Under the pieces are notes generated by a model, which saw only the letters and a list, made by a program, of their open reading frames with translations, made no database searches and was not told the origin of the DNA. From assembly GCA_029582265.1 (NCBI GenBank), contig CM055831.1:30553654-30617653 (forward strand): a DNA stretch of 64,000 nucleotides. The letters are read 5' to 3'. The position numbers were made by a program, and so were the translations under genes. This DNA is from Zoroaster sp. YZ-2022 (taxonomy: Eukaryota; Echinodermata; Asteroidea; Forcipulatida; Zoroasteridae). Positions 1 through 11,730 of this stretch are shown here, one piece after another (position 1 is the stretch's first letter; each line of letters begins with the position of its first letter).

Positions 1-78
1 TTAAAAAAAAACAGTTGACTCATTTTGACCTGTAAATGTACTCACTACACGTAAGGTTTGACAGTGTTCGACTTTTAA

Positions 79-235
79 AGAAGCAGTATCGTCATGATAT
101 AAACAGGGCATGGAATCGGAATGCTAGTTTTAGATTAACAATACCCAACATGATAAGGTCATATTAAATCTTAAACTAGGACATCAATTCCATGTCCTGT
201 CGAAAGTCTGCTCTAATCATGACAATACTGCCCCT
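79..235. mobile_element. TTAA-flanked MITE, GCAGTATC family, copy 1
   Basis: A 157-bp element lies between two TTAA tetranucleotides (75-78 and 236-239). Its ends are inverted copies of each other: GCAGTATCGTCATGAT on the left and the complement of ATCATGACAATACTGC on the right, followed inward by matching blocks around GGCATGGAATC and CCATGTCCTG. It has no coding capacity. TTAA targets suggest piggyBac-type mobilisation; the family assignment is inference. Related copies lie at 17,160-17,374, 18,418-18,627 and 31,018-31,215. The right half continues into the tandem array that follows. Confidence 0.7.
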
Positions 236-706
236 TTAAGTGCACTAGACATGCCTTGGCAAGTATATCAACATTAATCTTAAACTAGGACATCAATTCC
301 ATGTCCTGTCGAAAGTCTGCTCTAATCATGCCGATACTGCCCCTTTAAGTGCACTAGACATACCTTGGCAAGTATATCAACATTAATCTTAAACAAGGAC
401 ATCAATTCCATGTCCTGTCGAAAGTCTGCTCTAATCATGACGATACTGCCCTTTATGCACTAGACATACCTTGGCAAGTATATCAACATTAATCTTAAAC
501 AAGGACATCAATTCCATGTCCTGTCGAAAGTCTGCTCTAATCATGACGATACTGCCCCTTTAAGTGCACTAGACATACCTTGGCAAGTATATCAACATTA
601 ATCTTAAACAAGGACATCAATTCCATGTCCTGTCGAAAGTCTGCTCTAATCATGACGATACTGCCCCTTTAAGTGCACTAGATATATCTTGGCAAGTATA
701 TCAACA
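166..706. repeat. Tandem array, about 5 copies of a 109-bp unit derived from the MITE right end
   Basis: The string ACATCAATTCCATGTCCTG recurs at 181, 290, 399, 505 and 614, so the period is 109 bp (106 once). Each unit is the right end of the neighbouring MITE through its TTAA plus a 35-bp spacer containing CCTTGGCAAGTATATC. Copies 3-5 share AAACAAGG where copies 1-2 have AAACTAGG, which indicates stepwise expansion. A low-quality inverted relative lies at 48,420-48,870. Confidence 0.85.
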
Positions 707-1439
707 TTTTGACTGATTTTGACCCTTGTAGTAGTAGGAGGGTTTACAGTTATCCTGAAAACAAAATATTCCTTTTGATGCATTTTCATTTTCGAGAATT
801 CCGAAAACTTCATTTCCTTTTCATGACTTATATACTTTTAAATACATTGAGCTGAAAACTTAGTCCCAGGTTGGTTGTTTAACATATACCTTGAATCAAA
901 GTAAAGATTACACAGAGGAGCACTATAGTCTTGCCAATGGACAGACCCTCTAGTTCATTTGGAGGACATCATTGGCCCATCAGGTCAAAAAAAAAGTCTC
1001 AGCGCGTCAGCATCTTTAATTTTCTTTTTTTTTTCAAAATTGCTGGATTGATTGGAATACCGCCGTGCTGTTTGTTAATTGACTTTTTCACATTGGGGTC
1101 TGATGTGAACATCTGGCCAATTTGTGCAGCCTCTCTTAGCCATGTGTCACATATTTCACTGTGGGAAAAAAAAAAAAAACAATTACAGAAAAAAAGCACA
1201 ACACCGCACCAATTTTGAAGCCGACCCGTGACCAGAAACCAGAGACTTTTTTGGGCCTATTTAAACTTGACACCATTGGTGTTCTTTTAACACCCAGTAT
1301 TGGATGGGTATACTTGCTGGGTATATAGAAGACACTGTAACAGAAGACCTGTTTATACAATATACATTCTATAAAAACACAAAATAGCAAACTGTATTAT
1401 AACAATGATAAATAAACAATAATGTAAATAAATTTACAT
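707..1439. other. Non-coding stretch, no gene recognised
   Basis: AT-rich sequence with short A and T runs, including A-tracts near 990 and 1,166. The flank at 700-770 recurs in reverse orientation at 60,570-60,670. Short open frames here have no recognisable domain. Confidence 0.5.
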
Positions 1440-1740
1440 GAAAATGTAGGACAAGTTTCATGAATGAAATATCACTCCAAAAATGGGCTATTGTCTCAGA
1501 AGTAGCTTATGAGTGAATGAAGAAAATGTCACAAACAAATGGTTTATTTTTCATTGGTGTGGATCCTCTGATGACTTCTTAATTATTTGCTTCCATATGA
1601 AAAAAAAAGTTACTACAGAAACCACAGACAAATGGTTTCTCATTGGTGGATCCTGTGGTCATTTTTTGTGAGAAGGATATTTAGCACAATGTTACAACCC
1701 AAGTCATTTATTAGTGTGTACCCTCCGATGACATCTTAGA
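1440..1740 (-). pseudogene. Decayed zinc-finger gene 3' end, distal copy
   Basis: This block is about 85-90% identical by eye to 2,041-2,345 and contains eroded C2H2 finger remnants read on the minus strand: linker-like TNEKPF fragments, lost cysteines and A-runs inside codons. The two blocks show that the last part of the zinc-finger unit was tandemly duplicated. Neither block has a usable frame. Confidence 0.6.
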
Positions 1741-2036
1741 TTGCTTCCACAGGAGAAGGATTTTCCACAAATGTCGCAGACAAAATGGTTTCTCATTGGT
1801 GTGGACAATTTGATGCGTTCTTAGTGAGCTTCCTTGGGTAAAGGATTTGCCACAAATGTCACAGACAAATGGTTTCTCATTGGTGTGTACCCTCTGATGA
1901 CATCTTAGATTGCTTCCTTGTGAAAAGGTTTTTCCACAAATGTCACAGGTAAATGGTTTCTCATTGGTGTGTACCCTCTGATGACATCTTAGATTGCCTC
2001 CTTGTGAGAAGGATTTTCCACAAATATCACAAGTTT
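1741..2036 (-). pseudogene. Four C2H2 fingers, C-terminal remnant
   Basis: On the minus strand the frame encodes three canonical fingers, each with a [12 protein letters not shown] start, HQRVH-type histidines and an HTNEKPF linker. A fourth finger is reached only through a one-base insertion near 1,783 (CAAAATGG where the sister units read CAAATGG). The series ends at HTNK then a stop. No start codon lies upstream in frame; it is the tail of a duplicated zinc-finger unit cut off from the main array by the decayed block at 2,041-2,345. Finger spacing is the normal 84 bp. It would bind nucleic acid if expressed, but it looks non-functional. Confidence 0.75.
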
Positions 2037-3569
<1,533 letters not shown>

Positions 3570-3651
3570 TGGATGACTTGTGATTCAGGTGGAGAACACA
3601 AAGAATCAAACGGCTTGTCATTGGTGAAGACTTTCTGACTCAAGTAGCTTT
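3570..3651 (-). pseudogene. 5' part of finger exon, out of frame with fingers
   Basis: A good acceptor (TTTTTTCCTGTAG) ends at 3,652. Read in the phase set by the candidate first exon, this segment encodes ESYLSQKVFTNDKPF, an evident cousin of the HTNEKPF linker, then continues to a stop at about 3,561. One added base near 3,563 would bring it into the finger frame. Whether the deletion is real or a sequence error cannot be told here. Confidence 0.55.
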
Positions 3652-4218
3652 CTACAGGAAAAAATAAAGGTAATTAATAAAATATTTATTGAGGCAGGAA
3701 TTCGATAGTATAAGAGCAGGGTTGAAATTTCCCCAAGACCACTAGCCCAAGTGGATTAACAGAATGACTAACTAGATCTACTTGGTTTGATAGTCTGGGG
3801 GCTAGTGTACAAATATAAGAAACACATCATCACAATTTAAAAAAATTGTTTTTGCTGACAGTGCAAGAAAGTTCTTTGGCATTTTTACTATAAACTTTTT
3901 CGAATGAGGTTGAAATACAAACATACATTCATACATAAACACAAGAGTGAGCAGAAGTTAGTGTCCTGGGACCAGACAAATGATTACACATGAATAGACA
4001 GACTGAGTAAAAAACAAATGTAAAAATGTCTGTAGAGAAAGAAACAAATGATAAAAAAAGGAAAAAGTAGTCATTCTTTGAAATTGGTTAGATATAATAA
4101 AGTATTCTGTTTATGATCTTATCAATTTCAATGACAATTTTCCATAATGTTGTCATAATACAAACAAAACATTCAAATTATTATCAAAAAAATTCCCACC
4201 CAATAATATTCCCTTTAA

Positions 4219-4593
4219 CCTCCTATGCCCAGGCTGAAATTTGGCCCAGTAAGCACCGCACCCACAAGACAGTCACTTGAGTATTTTTGGTTGCATTGCC
4301 AATTGGTAGGTCAAACCACAGAGTCACACAGAGCTGTGTATGTACTTTGTACTGTCGAGTGGTTTTGGTTTGACCTATCCTAGCCACATGTCCTTGCATT
4401 TATTTGAGTGCACTGCACAAAGTCAATGGGTTGGGAGTTACATACAAATTTTGAGTGTCTTTGATTGGTTTTGGTTTGACCTCCTATCACAGCCACATGT
4501 GCTTGCATGTATTTGAGTGCACTGCACAAAGTCAATGGGTTAAGAGAGACATACAAATTTTGAGTGTCTTTGATTGTTAAACCTATAGGAGGG
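4219..4593. mobile_element. TTAA-flanked MITE, CCCTCCTA family, copy 1
   Basis: A 375-bp element starts CCTCCTATG and ends CATAGGAGGG-like (CTATAGGAGGG), flanked by TTAA at 4,215-4,218 and 4,594-4,597. The paralogous segment at about 10,555 has a single TTAA at the same place (ATTTAATATGTTTAAAATTAAC), which is the empty site. Inside is an imperfect tandem pair of about 120 bp containing GAGTGCACTGCACAAAGTC twice. There is no coding capacity. CCC...GGG ends with a TTAA target fit piggyBac-type non-autonomous elements. Confidence 0.8.
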
Positions 4594-4700
4594 TTAATAT
4601 GTTTAAAATTAACTGATCGACGGTAATCAAGTTTTTAACAATAAATTGCATCAATTTAAATTCAGTTAAAACTATAATTAAATGCAAAAAAAGATCTGTA

Positions 4701-4780
4701 CGTACGAGTTGGCATACGTACGAGTTGGCATACATACGAGTTGGCATACGTACGAGTTGGCATACGTACGAGTTGACGTC
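4701..4780. repeat. 16-bp tandem repeat CGTACGAGTTGGCATA, about 5 copies
   Basis: Five consecutive 16-bp units, the third with CATACGAG. Single CGAGTTGG cores continue to about 4,830. The paralogous segment at 10,640-10,750 has only two or three units, so the array grew after the segmental duplication. Confidence 0.85.
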
Positions 4781-5339
4781 ACATAAAGTACAAGTTTACG
4801 TGAGTACGAGTTGGTAAATGTACGACTCTAGGAGTGTTAATGTGTTAATGTGTAAAAGTAGTCAGCAACTCGTACTGTAGTAGCCTTCTGGCCGTGCTAT
4901 GTCACCGAGATTTCAGGTCCTCTTAATTATTTCATGAAATTGTGTGTCACACGCCACATTCTTATAGCACAATTATATCTATAACCCTAACCCTCCAGGG
5001 TATTTTGACTAGAAACCCTGCCAGACGCATCAGATTGCATCATTTGTCAAAGTGACTTGGCTGCAGAGTGCAGCAAAGTGCAGCTGTGCATTTTGCTGCG
5101 TGTGGCAGTCAAGGGTGTATAGTGTATATCAGTGTGGTACAAGTACCATGCAAATTCCATCAGTATGCACCCGTAGATGCATCAAAAGTTGCTGGAGGTA
5201 GTAGGTTTTCTTGGTTGCTGGGAAGGTTTTGTTTGGCTTTGAATATTTGAAACAAAATATCATCACTGCCTGTTCTTTTTTATGTTTTCCTTTTGTTTAC
5301 ATTCTTTTCTGGGTTTTCTGCTATTGAACTCAAATTTAC

Positions 5340-5460
5340 CTTTGAAATAATCCATTTGGCCATACATGTACAATGCATCATCCCAGACTGCACTATGAAA
5401 GTAGAGTGAAACCCGAAACAATAATTTCATCATGTTAGTAACAAATAATTCACAAAACAT
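5340..5460 (-). CDS. Candidate first coding exon of the zinc-finger gene
   Basis: On the minus strand a methionine at 5,460 opens 40 codons ending GQMDYFK, followed by a donor CAAAG|GTAAAT, phase 1. The only phase-compatible acceptor found downstream is that of the finger exon at 3,652. The peptide (starts MFCELFVTNMMKLLF) is hydrophobic near its start and matches no domain I recognise; it is not a KRAB or SCAN box. Immediately upstream is a dense promoter-like block. The assignment rests on phase, orientation and spacing; a spliced transcript would settle it. Confidence 0.45.
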
Positions 5461-5600
5461 TCGTTGTTTTTTTCAATCCGCCATCTTGAAACCAAGCGTA
5501 ACTGATCACAAACTTCGGTTCACGTTTGGTCAGAACAATGACGTCATCGCAGCACAACCGAACTCGTGAAAACGCTTAACCAATGACCAAAGCCCAAACA
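5461..5600 (-). promoter_or_regulatory. Candidate core promoter of the zinc-finger gene
   Basis: Reading the minus strand toward the start at 5,460: an ATTGG (CCAAT-box) at 5,584-5,580, a perfect CRE TGACGTCA at 5,546-5,539, and AAGATGGCGG, a YY1-type site usually just downstream of TATA-less starts, at about 5,488-5,479. The region is CpG-rich relative to its surroundings. Function is inferred from the motif cluster and its position. Confidence 0.5.
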
Positions 5601-5828
5601 TGTTTCTGGTTACAGTCGCGAAAACGCGCCCCTGGGGTCTAAAGTTTGGACCAAACTCTCAAAATACATAACATTTCCCTTTTTCCTCAGTACTACGAAA
5701 CCTCAGCAATCGAAATACACATTAAAATAATGATTTACGCTTATTTTCTTTTAAAATGTAATTCATAATTATACATTCAGTAATATTCACCTGCGAAAAT
5801 CACCCCCAATAAGCCTTTTCAGAATTGT

Positions 5829-5850
5829 GCGCGCAATGAATTATGGGAGT
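5829..5850 (-). promoter_or_regulatory. ZNF143/Staf-like site, copy 1
   Basis: The minus strand reads CTCCCATAATTCATTGCG, close to the known ZNF143 (SBS) consensus TWCCCAYAATGCAYYGCG. A second copy lies at 7,382-7,403. Such sites are typical of promoters. No start site is assigned here. Confidence 0.4.
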
Positions 5851-6070
5851 TGGGTTTTGGAAAAAAAGTGAAACGAACGCACATGTTTGTGCACAAAGTC
5901 AATGGAGGATAAAGGTGGTCGGCCAGAAATGGACAGGTTTTTTTTAAACGTATTATAGCAAAATTATATGGACAATAGAGATTTTTTTTTAGGAAATCAG
6001 TTAAAAATTGATATCCCCCGAAAATTACGCAATTGGAGGAATTCTCAGCTGATTTCTGGATATAAGGCAG

Positions 6071-7667
6071 CGGTGGGGACGAGCAAAATGTGTGCAACTT
6101 GTTTCTGTTGAAAAATGTTTTTAGGACTATTCAATGAAGGAAATATGGAAACTGTATAATATCATGCATTTAGTAATTATAATTCCCATTTTTATAATTT
6201 TGGGAAAAACGAGCCCGTGAAAATGATCCTATATTGCTGTCGACTAAAGCTGGCGATGGAGAATTATACTTTGAAATTAACTTGGATTTAATAAGTCTTA
6301 AGGTAGGTAGATTCATGGAAATTTCAAAATGTTCCAATTGCTTTGAACTTGATATCATCTTAAAGATTTGCAATAAAATGATAGGTCTCCCACCTTCATA
6401 CGGTCACCTGAACACAACTTGTCGTAAAATAATGTATACATCACAAAATATAGCCCTTTTGATATGCATAATGGGTGAAAATCTTGTCACCTTTTTTTTT
6501 AACAGAGTACTTATATTTTTCACAGAATCAAGCAAGCACAGGATGCCACTGCCTTAACATCTTTCTGTTCATTGTTTTGTTGCATTAGATAATAAATAAT
6601 ACCAAAAAAAAAGTGAAATACATTGTTTTAAAAAAATCAACTACACAAATTTGCAGAATAAAATTTATCTCATTCAGGTTGCAGTTTATTTTAGAAGTAG
6701 AATTACTTTTCCGAAAAGTAATTTCAGTTTATTTTAGAAGAGTAAAATTACTTTTCCTGAAATTAATTTTCTGAAATTGATAAGCAATCTCAGAAAGTTT
6801 ACTACTTCAAGTTTTACCCCCATGTTAGATAATGGAACAGCCCACTCTGTTACCTACTTACATACAGCCAGTAGCATGACCCATTTTGATAATAGGTAAC
6901 ATAATAATAATAGTCCCCAATCCCATTGACAAACCATGTAAAAAAATAAACCCTTGCAAATATCGTTTTTTTTTTGTGCTAAAACGTTTACTGAAGATAC
7001 AAAGTTTTATTAAGGTACATAGAATCTGAAAATCGCATTTTTAATCTTCTTACAAGTACCCTTATTTTACTATCAACTTCCAAAATCAAAGTTGTGCAAA
7101 ACTTACCCTGAAATCTATGTTTTTTTCGCCGAATGTGAAACTTTTTCGCGATCTTTTTTATGTCAAATCATGCACAAAGTAATGCTGTATCGGAAGATGG
7201 CATTATCGCCTGATCACCGGGCTCTTAAAATCAATATCAATCCGATTAACGACAATTACATGCACGGCCAGGATTTCCGTTCGGCGAGTGACACAGTCAC
7301 ACACACAGAGTCCAAAAATAGCATATCAGGAATAGCGCCGCCAACGGCAGGTTCTGTGAATCTTCCTACTTAAGGAATTGTGCGCGCAATTAATTATGGG
7401 AGTCGGGTTTTGGAAAATTACATACAGCTGGTAGGCCATACCCGTGACCTCTCACCATTGATTAATGTTTATTTCGCTGGTGGCCAGGGAGTTCACGAGC
7501 GAAAACCCATGGCCACATATTTTTGTATGGTAAGCCAAATGCAAAATGGTGTGTTGCATGGACTTATGTACCAAAACGTATGTGCCAATACGATTTTATT
7601 TAACAAACTTAATTATTAAAACAGTATATAAAAGCCTCAAATCTTACAGTATTAAACAAGATTTTAA
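6071..7667. other. Non-coding stretch, no gene recognised
   Basis: AT-rich, with a short near-duplicate pair near 6,690-6,770 (ATTACTTTTCC followed by TTTATTTTAGAAG). Possible minus-strand donor GTAAGTTTTGC near 7,105. Open frames of 60-107 codons show no domain and have long A/T tracts. Confidence 0.4.
7382..7403 (-). promoter_or_regulatory. ZNF143/Staf-like site, copy 2
   Basis: Minus strand CTCCCATAATTAATTGCG followed by CGC. Its neighbourhood (AATTGTGCGCGCAAT, then GGGTTTTGGAAAA) matches 5,824-5,865, so it travelled with a short duplicated block. Confidence 0.35.
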
Positions 7668-8207
7668 CCCTTGTATACATGCAGTCTCCAAAATGCTGCA
7701 AAAAAAAGAACTGCTAAGTACACAATGCTTTTTGTGTGCATGCCTCAAAATATTGCATACTGTACACAAGAATGGTAGATGGATACCCCAAAATGCCCCT
7801 GGGTATGGGACAAAAACCAAACTGTTCTGATCGTCACACAGTCGGTGTATACCGCAAGTTACTGTACTGGTTTATTTCAAGTTAGCCTTGCAATGAAACA
7901 AAGCAGGTGGCTGCTTCAGTTTACCTCATCTCTCTGAAGAGCCTTGGGCTATGCCATTAATCATTAGATAAGAAGGTGTGTACCACAATATGTCCCAGTT
8001 GAGACATTTTGAAGTATGGGTCCACTTGGTAAAGAACTACACTGATAATAGGAGGGTGTGCATGCCTCAAAATATTGCATACTGTACACAAGAATGGTAC
8101 ATGGATACCCCAAAATGCCCCTGGGTATGGGACAAAAACCAAACTGTTCTGATCGTCACACAGTCGGTGTATACCGCAAGTTACTGCACTGGTTTATTTC
8201 AAGTTAG

Positions 8208-8670
8208 TGTAACACTGGAATTATGTTACCGGAGCTGGCCGATGTAGTTAGGAAAGTATATAGTGAAGACAAATAAGACACTCCGTTGAGACTTCTCTTT
8301 GGGCTAAATACAGGATTTTATTAATCTTACTGTAGGGCTATACAAAGAGGTACACTTGTAGAGAGGTAGTGTAGAGTACCAGAGAGGAAAGCAAGACTGA
8401 CCCAGAGGTTGATACATGGCATTTATATATACACAAAACTAGTCACTGACATGATCAGTGAGTGTAGTCTAATACTAGGGAAAAGACATAAAATAGTATG
8501 GCCAGACAGCTAGTCTGTTGGGGTGCCCATTGACAGGATTTATTAAGATTAATGGGTACTATAAGAAGATGGACCTGTACATAAGTTAATTTGATAATAG
8601 GACACCTGTTTTCCGGTGTAATACTGTGTGGTCTGTAAGACTGTGTGGTCTTACAAGATTGTAGTTTACA
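8208..8670 (-). mobile_element. Solo LTR, 463 bp, 4-bp target duplication TTAG
   Basis: Starts TGTAACACTGG and ends GTAGTTTACA (TG...CA), flanked by TTAG at 8,204-8,207 and 8,671-8,674. The sister unit reads CAAGTTAGCCTTGCAATG without it at 7,880-7,897. On the minus strand it has LTR layout: TATATATAAATG, then an AATAAAATCC polyadenylation signal, then a U5-like tail. No internal retroviral-type region remains. LTR retrotransposon remnant; a Ty3/gypsy origin fits the size and target length but is not proven. Confidence 0.85.
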
Positions 8671-8749
8671 TTAGCCTTGCAATGAAACAAAGCAGGTGGC
8701 TGCTTCAGTTTACCTCATCTCTCTGTAGAGCCTTGGGCTATGCCATTAA

Positions 8750-9059
8750 CCCTCCTACACATTGAAGCCACTCCCAACCACTAAATTCTGTTCTTTAGCA
8801 ACCTTCAGTACATACATGTACAAGCCTGCTGTCCTTTCCAAGTAATCTTACAAAATCAACTGTGTGCCACCCAAGGCCACTGTAAATGTTTGAACATATT
8901 AGCATGGCCTACAATGTATCAATGGGAGACCACTTTACCCTGCAATCTCAGTGGTGTGACAGTGCACAGAAGGGTAACCATAGGAGGCCACTGGCAACAG
9001 CTAATGGCTTGGAGTGGTCTGAATGGGTTGTTTCAAAAATTGCACTGATTGTAGGAGGG
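8750..9059. mobile_element. TTAA-flanked MITE, CCCTCCTA family, copy 2
   Basis: Begins CCCTCCTACAC and ends TTGTAGGAGGG between TTAA copies (8,746-8,749 and 9,060-9,063). The empty site is at 7,955 (GGGCTATGCCATTAATCATT), where one TTAA remains. 310 bp, non-coding. Low-quality relatives appear at 55,980-56,260. Confidence 0.9.
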
Positions 9060-9339
9060 TTAATCATTAGATAAGGTGGTGTGTACCACAATATGTCCCA
9101 GTTGAGACATTTTGAAGTATGGGTCCACTTGGTAAAGAACTACACTGATAATAGGAGGGTTAATCGATGGAAATTAGAAAATCTGAGTTACATAATTTGT
9201 TCGAATATAAAAACTGTTTTCATAATTTGTGATTTTATACTCAGCAGAGCCATATAATTGGGATACGGCCACATGAGATCAGTGGATACGGCTCTGATAC
9301 TCAGCAGAGCCGAAAATTTATACTCGGAATGGTGTACGT

Positions 9340-10066
9340 CCAACTCGGCCCATCGCCAACTCGGACCACCAACTCGGACCACCAGCTCGGCCCATTTCCA
9401 CTACCAACTCGGACCAAGTGCTTACCAACTCGGACCAAGTGCTTACCAGCTCGACCCCATCTCCCTTACCAGCTCGGCTAATTAGCGCGGTGCATCCTGT
9501 GATCATAGTGAATAGGATTCACCTGTCAAGACATCAGAGTGATACTAGTACTTGGTGATGAAGTGCTAATTAGCGTGGTAAAACATTCAATCTGCCTCAG
9601 ATTTGCAGGCAGGGTTTATTTTAAAGCCATACAATTAAAGCAAAATGACACGTCGAGATAAAAACATTGACCAATAAAATCTCACATTTAAATATTTTTT
9701 CAATCAACCAAATTTATATTATTAAAACACTTCGTCAGTTTTTATTATCTTGCGCCTGAGAAGACTATAAAAACAATTTGTTCATAAATCGCATCAATTA
9801 CATCAATCAATTACAGTTAAACGTCTATCTACTAATACGGCTCCTACACGAGGAAGCAACTTTCATCTCAAATTTTTAAAAAATAACTGAAAATAAAGTG
9901 ATTTCGGCTTAAATAATGCCTTTTATATACATGTATTTTCATTATTTTAAAGGTTGACTTTAAAACCCAGTAAACGGGAGATGGGGCCGAGCTGGTAAGC
10001 ACTTGGTCCGAGTTGGTAGTGGAAATGGGCCGAGCTGGTGGTCCGAGTTGGCGATGGGCCGAGATG
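9340..10066. mobile_element. Fold-back element with CGAGTTGG-rich arms
   Basis: The left arm (9,340-9,478) carries repeated CCAACTCGG/CCAGCTCGG units; the right arm (9,977-10,066) is its inverted copy, in the same unit order (CGATGGGCCGAG, GTGGTCCGAG, TAGTGGAAATGGG, AAGCACTTGGTCCGAG). The loop is about 500 bp of unrelated AT-rich DNA without a coding frame. No target duplication could be assigned. Confidence 0.65.
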
Positions 10067-10084
10067 ACCGGTATTCCTCAGAAT

Positions 10085-10243
10085 ATGATGGCGCCCTCGT
10101 GTAACACCGTTCAGGCTAGTTTGTCTGGGGAGTTTTTGCAAATAAAAGGTCCCTGGATTTTTATTGTCAGTGATCGTCTGAAGGTCAGGAATTGGACATT
10201 TTACTGGTATGCAAATTTTGTAGGATACTTTCGGCGAATGAGA
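10085..10243 (+). CDS. Candidate first exon, 53 codons, duplicated
   Basis: From ATG at 10,085 the frame runs 53 codons (MMAPSCNTVQASLSGEFLQ at the start, GYFRRMR at the end) to a strong donor GTGAGT at 10,244, phase 0. The start lies in ATGATGGCGCC, a YY1-like context. A close copy lies at 11,033-11,202 with the donor conserved but the frame interrupted early, so a 5'-UTR exon is as likely as a coding one. No downstream exon was identified. Confidence 0.35.
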
Positions 10244-10479
10244 GTGAGTCAACACGTGGATTTTTATGATTTTTATTTTTATTAGTGTTATTTTGTTGTC
10301 GCAGTTTTTAAAATAATAATTTTTTAGCACAAAATCTTTATTACCCAGATACGAAAATTGGTAAGTTTCATTAACAAATAGGCCTATAAATGACGGGAAA
10401 AAACAAAACAAAACCCGACCCGAGATTTCAACACTTTTAGGTCGGTCGGTGGAGGGCAACTCAACATTTTTTTTTGTTG

Positions 10480-11730
10480 ACCTTATCATCAAAATATTTT
10501 CCCCCAAGTCTTTAAAAAAAATTCCCACCCAAATAATAGGCTTATTCTCTCATTTAATATGTTTAAAATTAACCGATCGACGGTAATCAATTTTTTAAAC
10601 AATAAATTCGAATCAATTGAAATTCAGTAAAAAGTAATGCAAAATCCGTAGGCCTACGAGTTGGCACACGTACGAGTTGACGTCCCGTAAAGTACGAGTT
10701 TACGTGAGTACGAGTTGGCAAATGTACGAGTGTGTAAAAGTACGAGTTGACTCGAATTTATTGCTGGGCTGTCACCAAGATTTTATGTCCTCTTATTTCC
10801 TGAAATTGTGTGTCACACATCACATTTTTATAGCACAATTATATCTATAATGTAATAGTATAATATTCATATACTGTAAATGTAATCGTAAAAAGCAATT
10901 TGTCGCACAAAATTCTTCATTTTGAAATACTCACGTGGCGAAATAACCTGCTTGGATGTTGGACCCGTTCATCAGGCTATAGGGCCGGGGTACGGTCCGC
11001 GCGCAGCATGCAGAGCTAGCCGTAGTCCGAACATGATGGCGCCCTCTTTCGTGTACCACCGTTTTGGCTAGTTTGTCTACGTCTTGTGAGTTTTTTGCAA
11101 ATAAAAGGTCCCTGGATTTTTATTGTCAGTGATCGTCTGAAGGTCAGGAATTGGACATTTTACTGGTATGCAAATTTTGTAGGATACTTTCGGCGAATGA
11201 GGGTGAGTCGACGCGTGTGTTTTTATGATTCTGGCGCTCGGGAGTTGAACAAATTAATTTTAATATCACTGGTGGTATTCGCACACTACACGTGTACTGT
11301 ACAGATGGAAATGCGCATGCGCGCAAACTTCCAACAGTTCCGGCCCTGTGCGTGAACGTTAGCCACCGAAGCATAAACAAGTGGGAAATATCACCATTTT
11401 CAGGTAAAATTTTACGTACTCAAGGGTCCAACGACCATCATGAGATTACATAAAAACAGAAAGTGTTCTTTAATGGGCAAAAATAGTAAGGGAAATTATG
11501 GAAAAATGCATCATTTTATATCGGAATGGGTTTGGGGAATAAAAGTTGTAAACAAACCCAAACGCACCGTGGAGGAGAAAGGTGATCGGTAAGATCATGG
11601 AGGAAGGAAAACAGAAATCAGTTAAAATATAAACACTTTTATAATTAAGAAAAGAATTAATTTCCCCTCAAAAATACACAAATGGAGGAATTCTTAGATG
11701 ATTTCTGATCCCCGGGTGTTGACAACCATA
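10480..11730 (+). repeat. Segmental duplication, right copy (pairs with 4,130-6,070)
   Basis: Shares the landmarks listed for the left copy and keeps the empty TTAA site of the left copy's MITE. The CGAGTTGG tandem is short here. Its middle part (10,980-11,400) is GC-rich and carries the second first-exon-like block. Confidence 0.75.
11033..11202 (+). pseudogene. Second copy of the duplicated first-exon-like block
   Basis: About 130 bp (AAATAAAAGGTCCCTGG through CGGCGAATGAG) are nearly identical to 10,140-10,242. The 5' part differs: ATGATGGCGCCCTC is kept, but the frame meets TAG after 12 codons. Donor GTGAGTCG at 11,203 is intact. A scrambled inverted copy is visible at 44,641-44,790. Confidence 0.5.

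Larger units (their letters stand above)
3652..5339 (-). other. Inferred intron of the zinc-finger gene
   Basis: Bounded by donor AAAG|GTAAAT at 5,339 and acceptor CCTGTAG at 3,652 on the minus strand; both sides are phase 1, so they are compatible. It holds the MITE at 4,219-4,593 and the 16-bp repeat at 4,701. No other coding signal was seen. Confidence 0.45.
4130..6070 (+). repeat. Segmental duplication, left copy (pairs with 10,480-11,730)
   Basis: Matching landmarks in the same order: CGATCGACGGTAATCAA, the CGAGTTGG repeat, GTGTGTCACAC, ATAGCACAATTATATCTATA, and then a block ending in GGAGGAATTC and GATTTCTG near 6,050 and 11,705. The left copy contains a MITE and a zinc-finger promoter; the right copy contains a duplicated first-exon-like block instead. 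Confidence 0.75.
7668..9159. mobile_element. Composite TTAA-flanked element with nested insertions
   Basis: Outer ends are CCCTTGTAT after TTAA (7,664-7,667) and ATAGGAGGG before TTAA (9,160-9,163). Inside is a tandem duplication: P (7,738-7,886 and 8,060-8,207) followed by Q (7,887-8,059 and the interrupted second copy 8,671-9,159). The second copy is split by a solo LTR and by a smaller CCCTCCTA MITE. No coding region. The outer boundary has no empty-site control in the window, so it is less certain than the nested insertions. Confidence 0.5.

Noticed and set aside
166..706. CRISPR-like array
   Set aside because: Units are 109 bp without unique spacers, in an animal genome, and derive from a MITE end.
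7092..7830. Three overlapping plus-strand frames of 79-94 codons
   Set aside because: No domain, no splice support, and the last overlaps a repeat.
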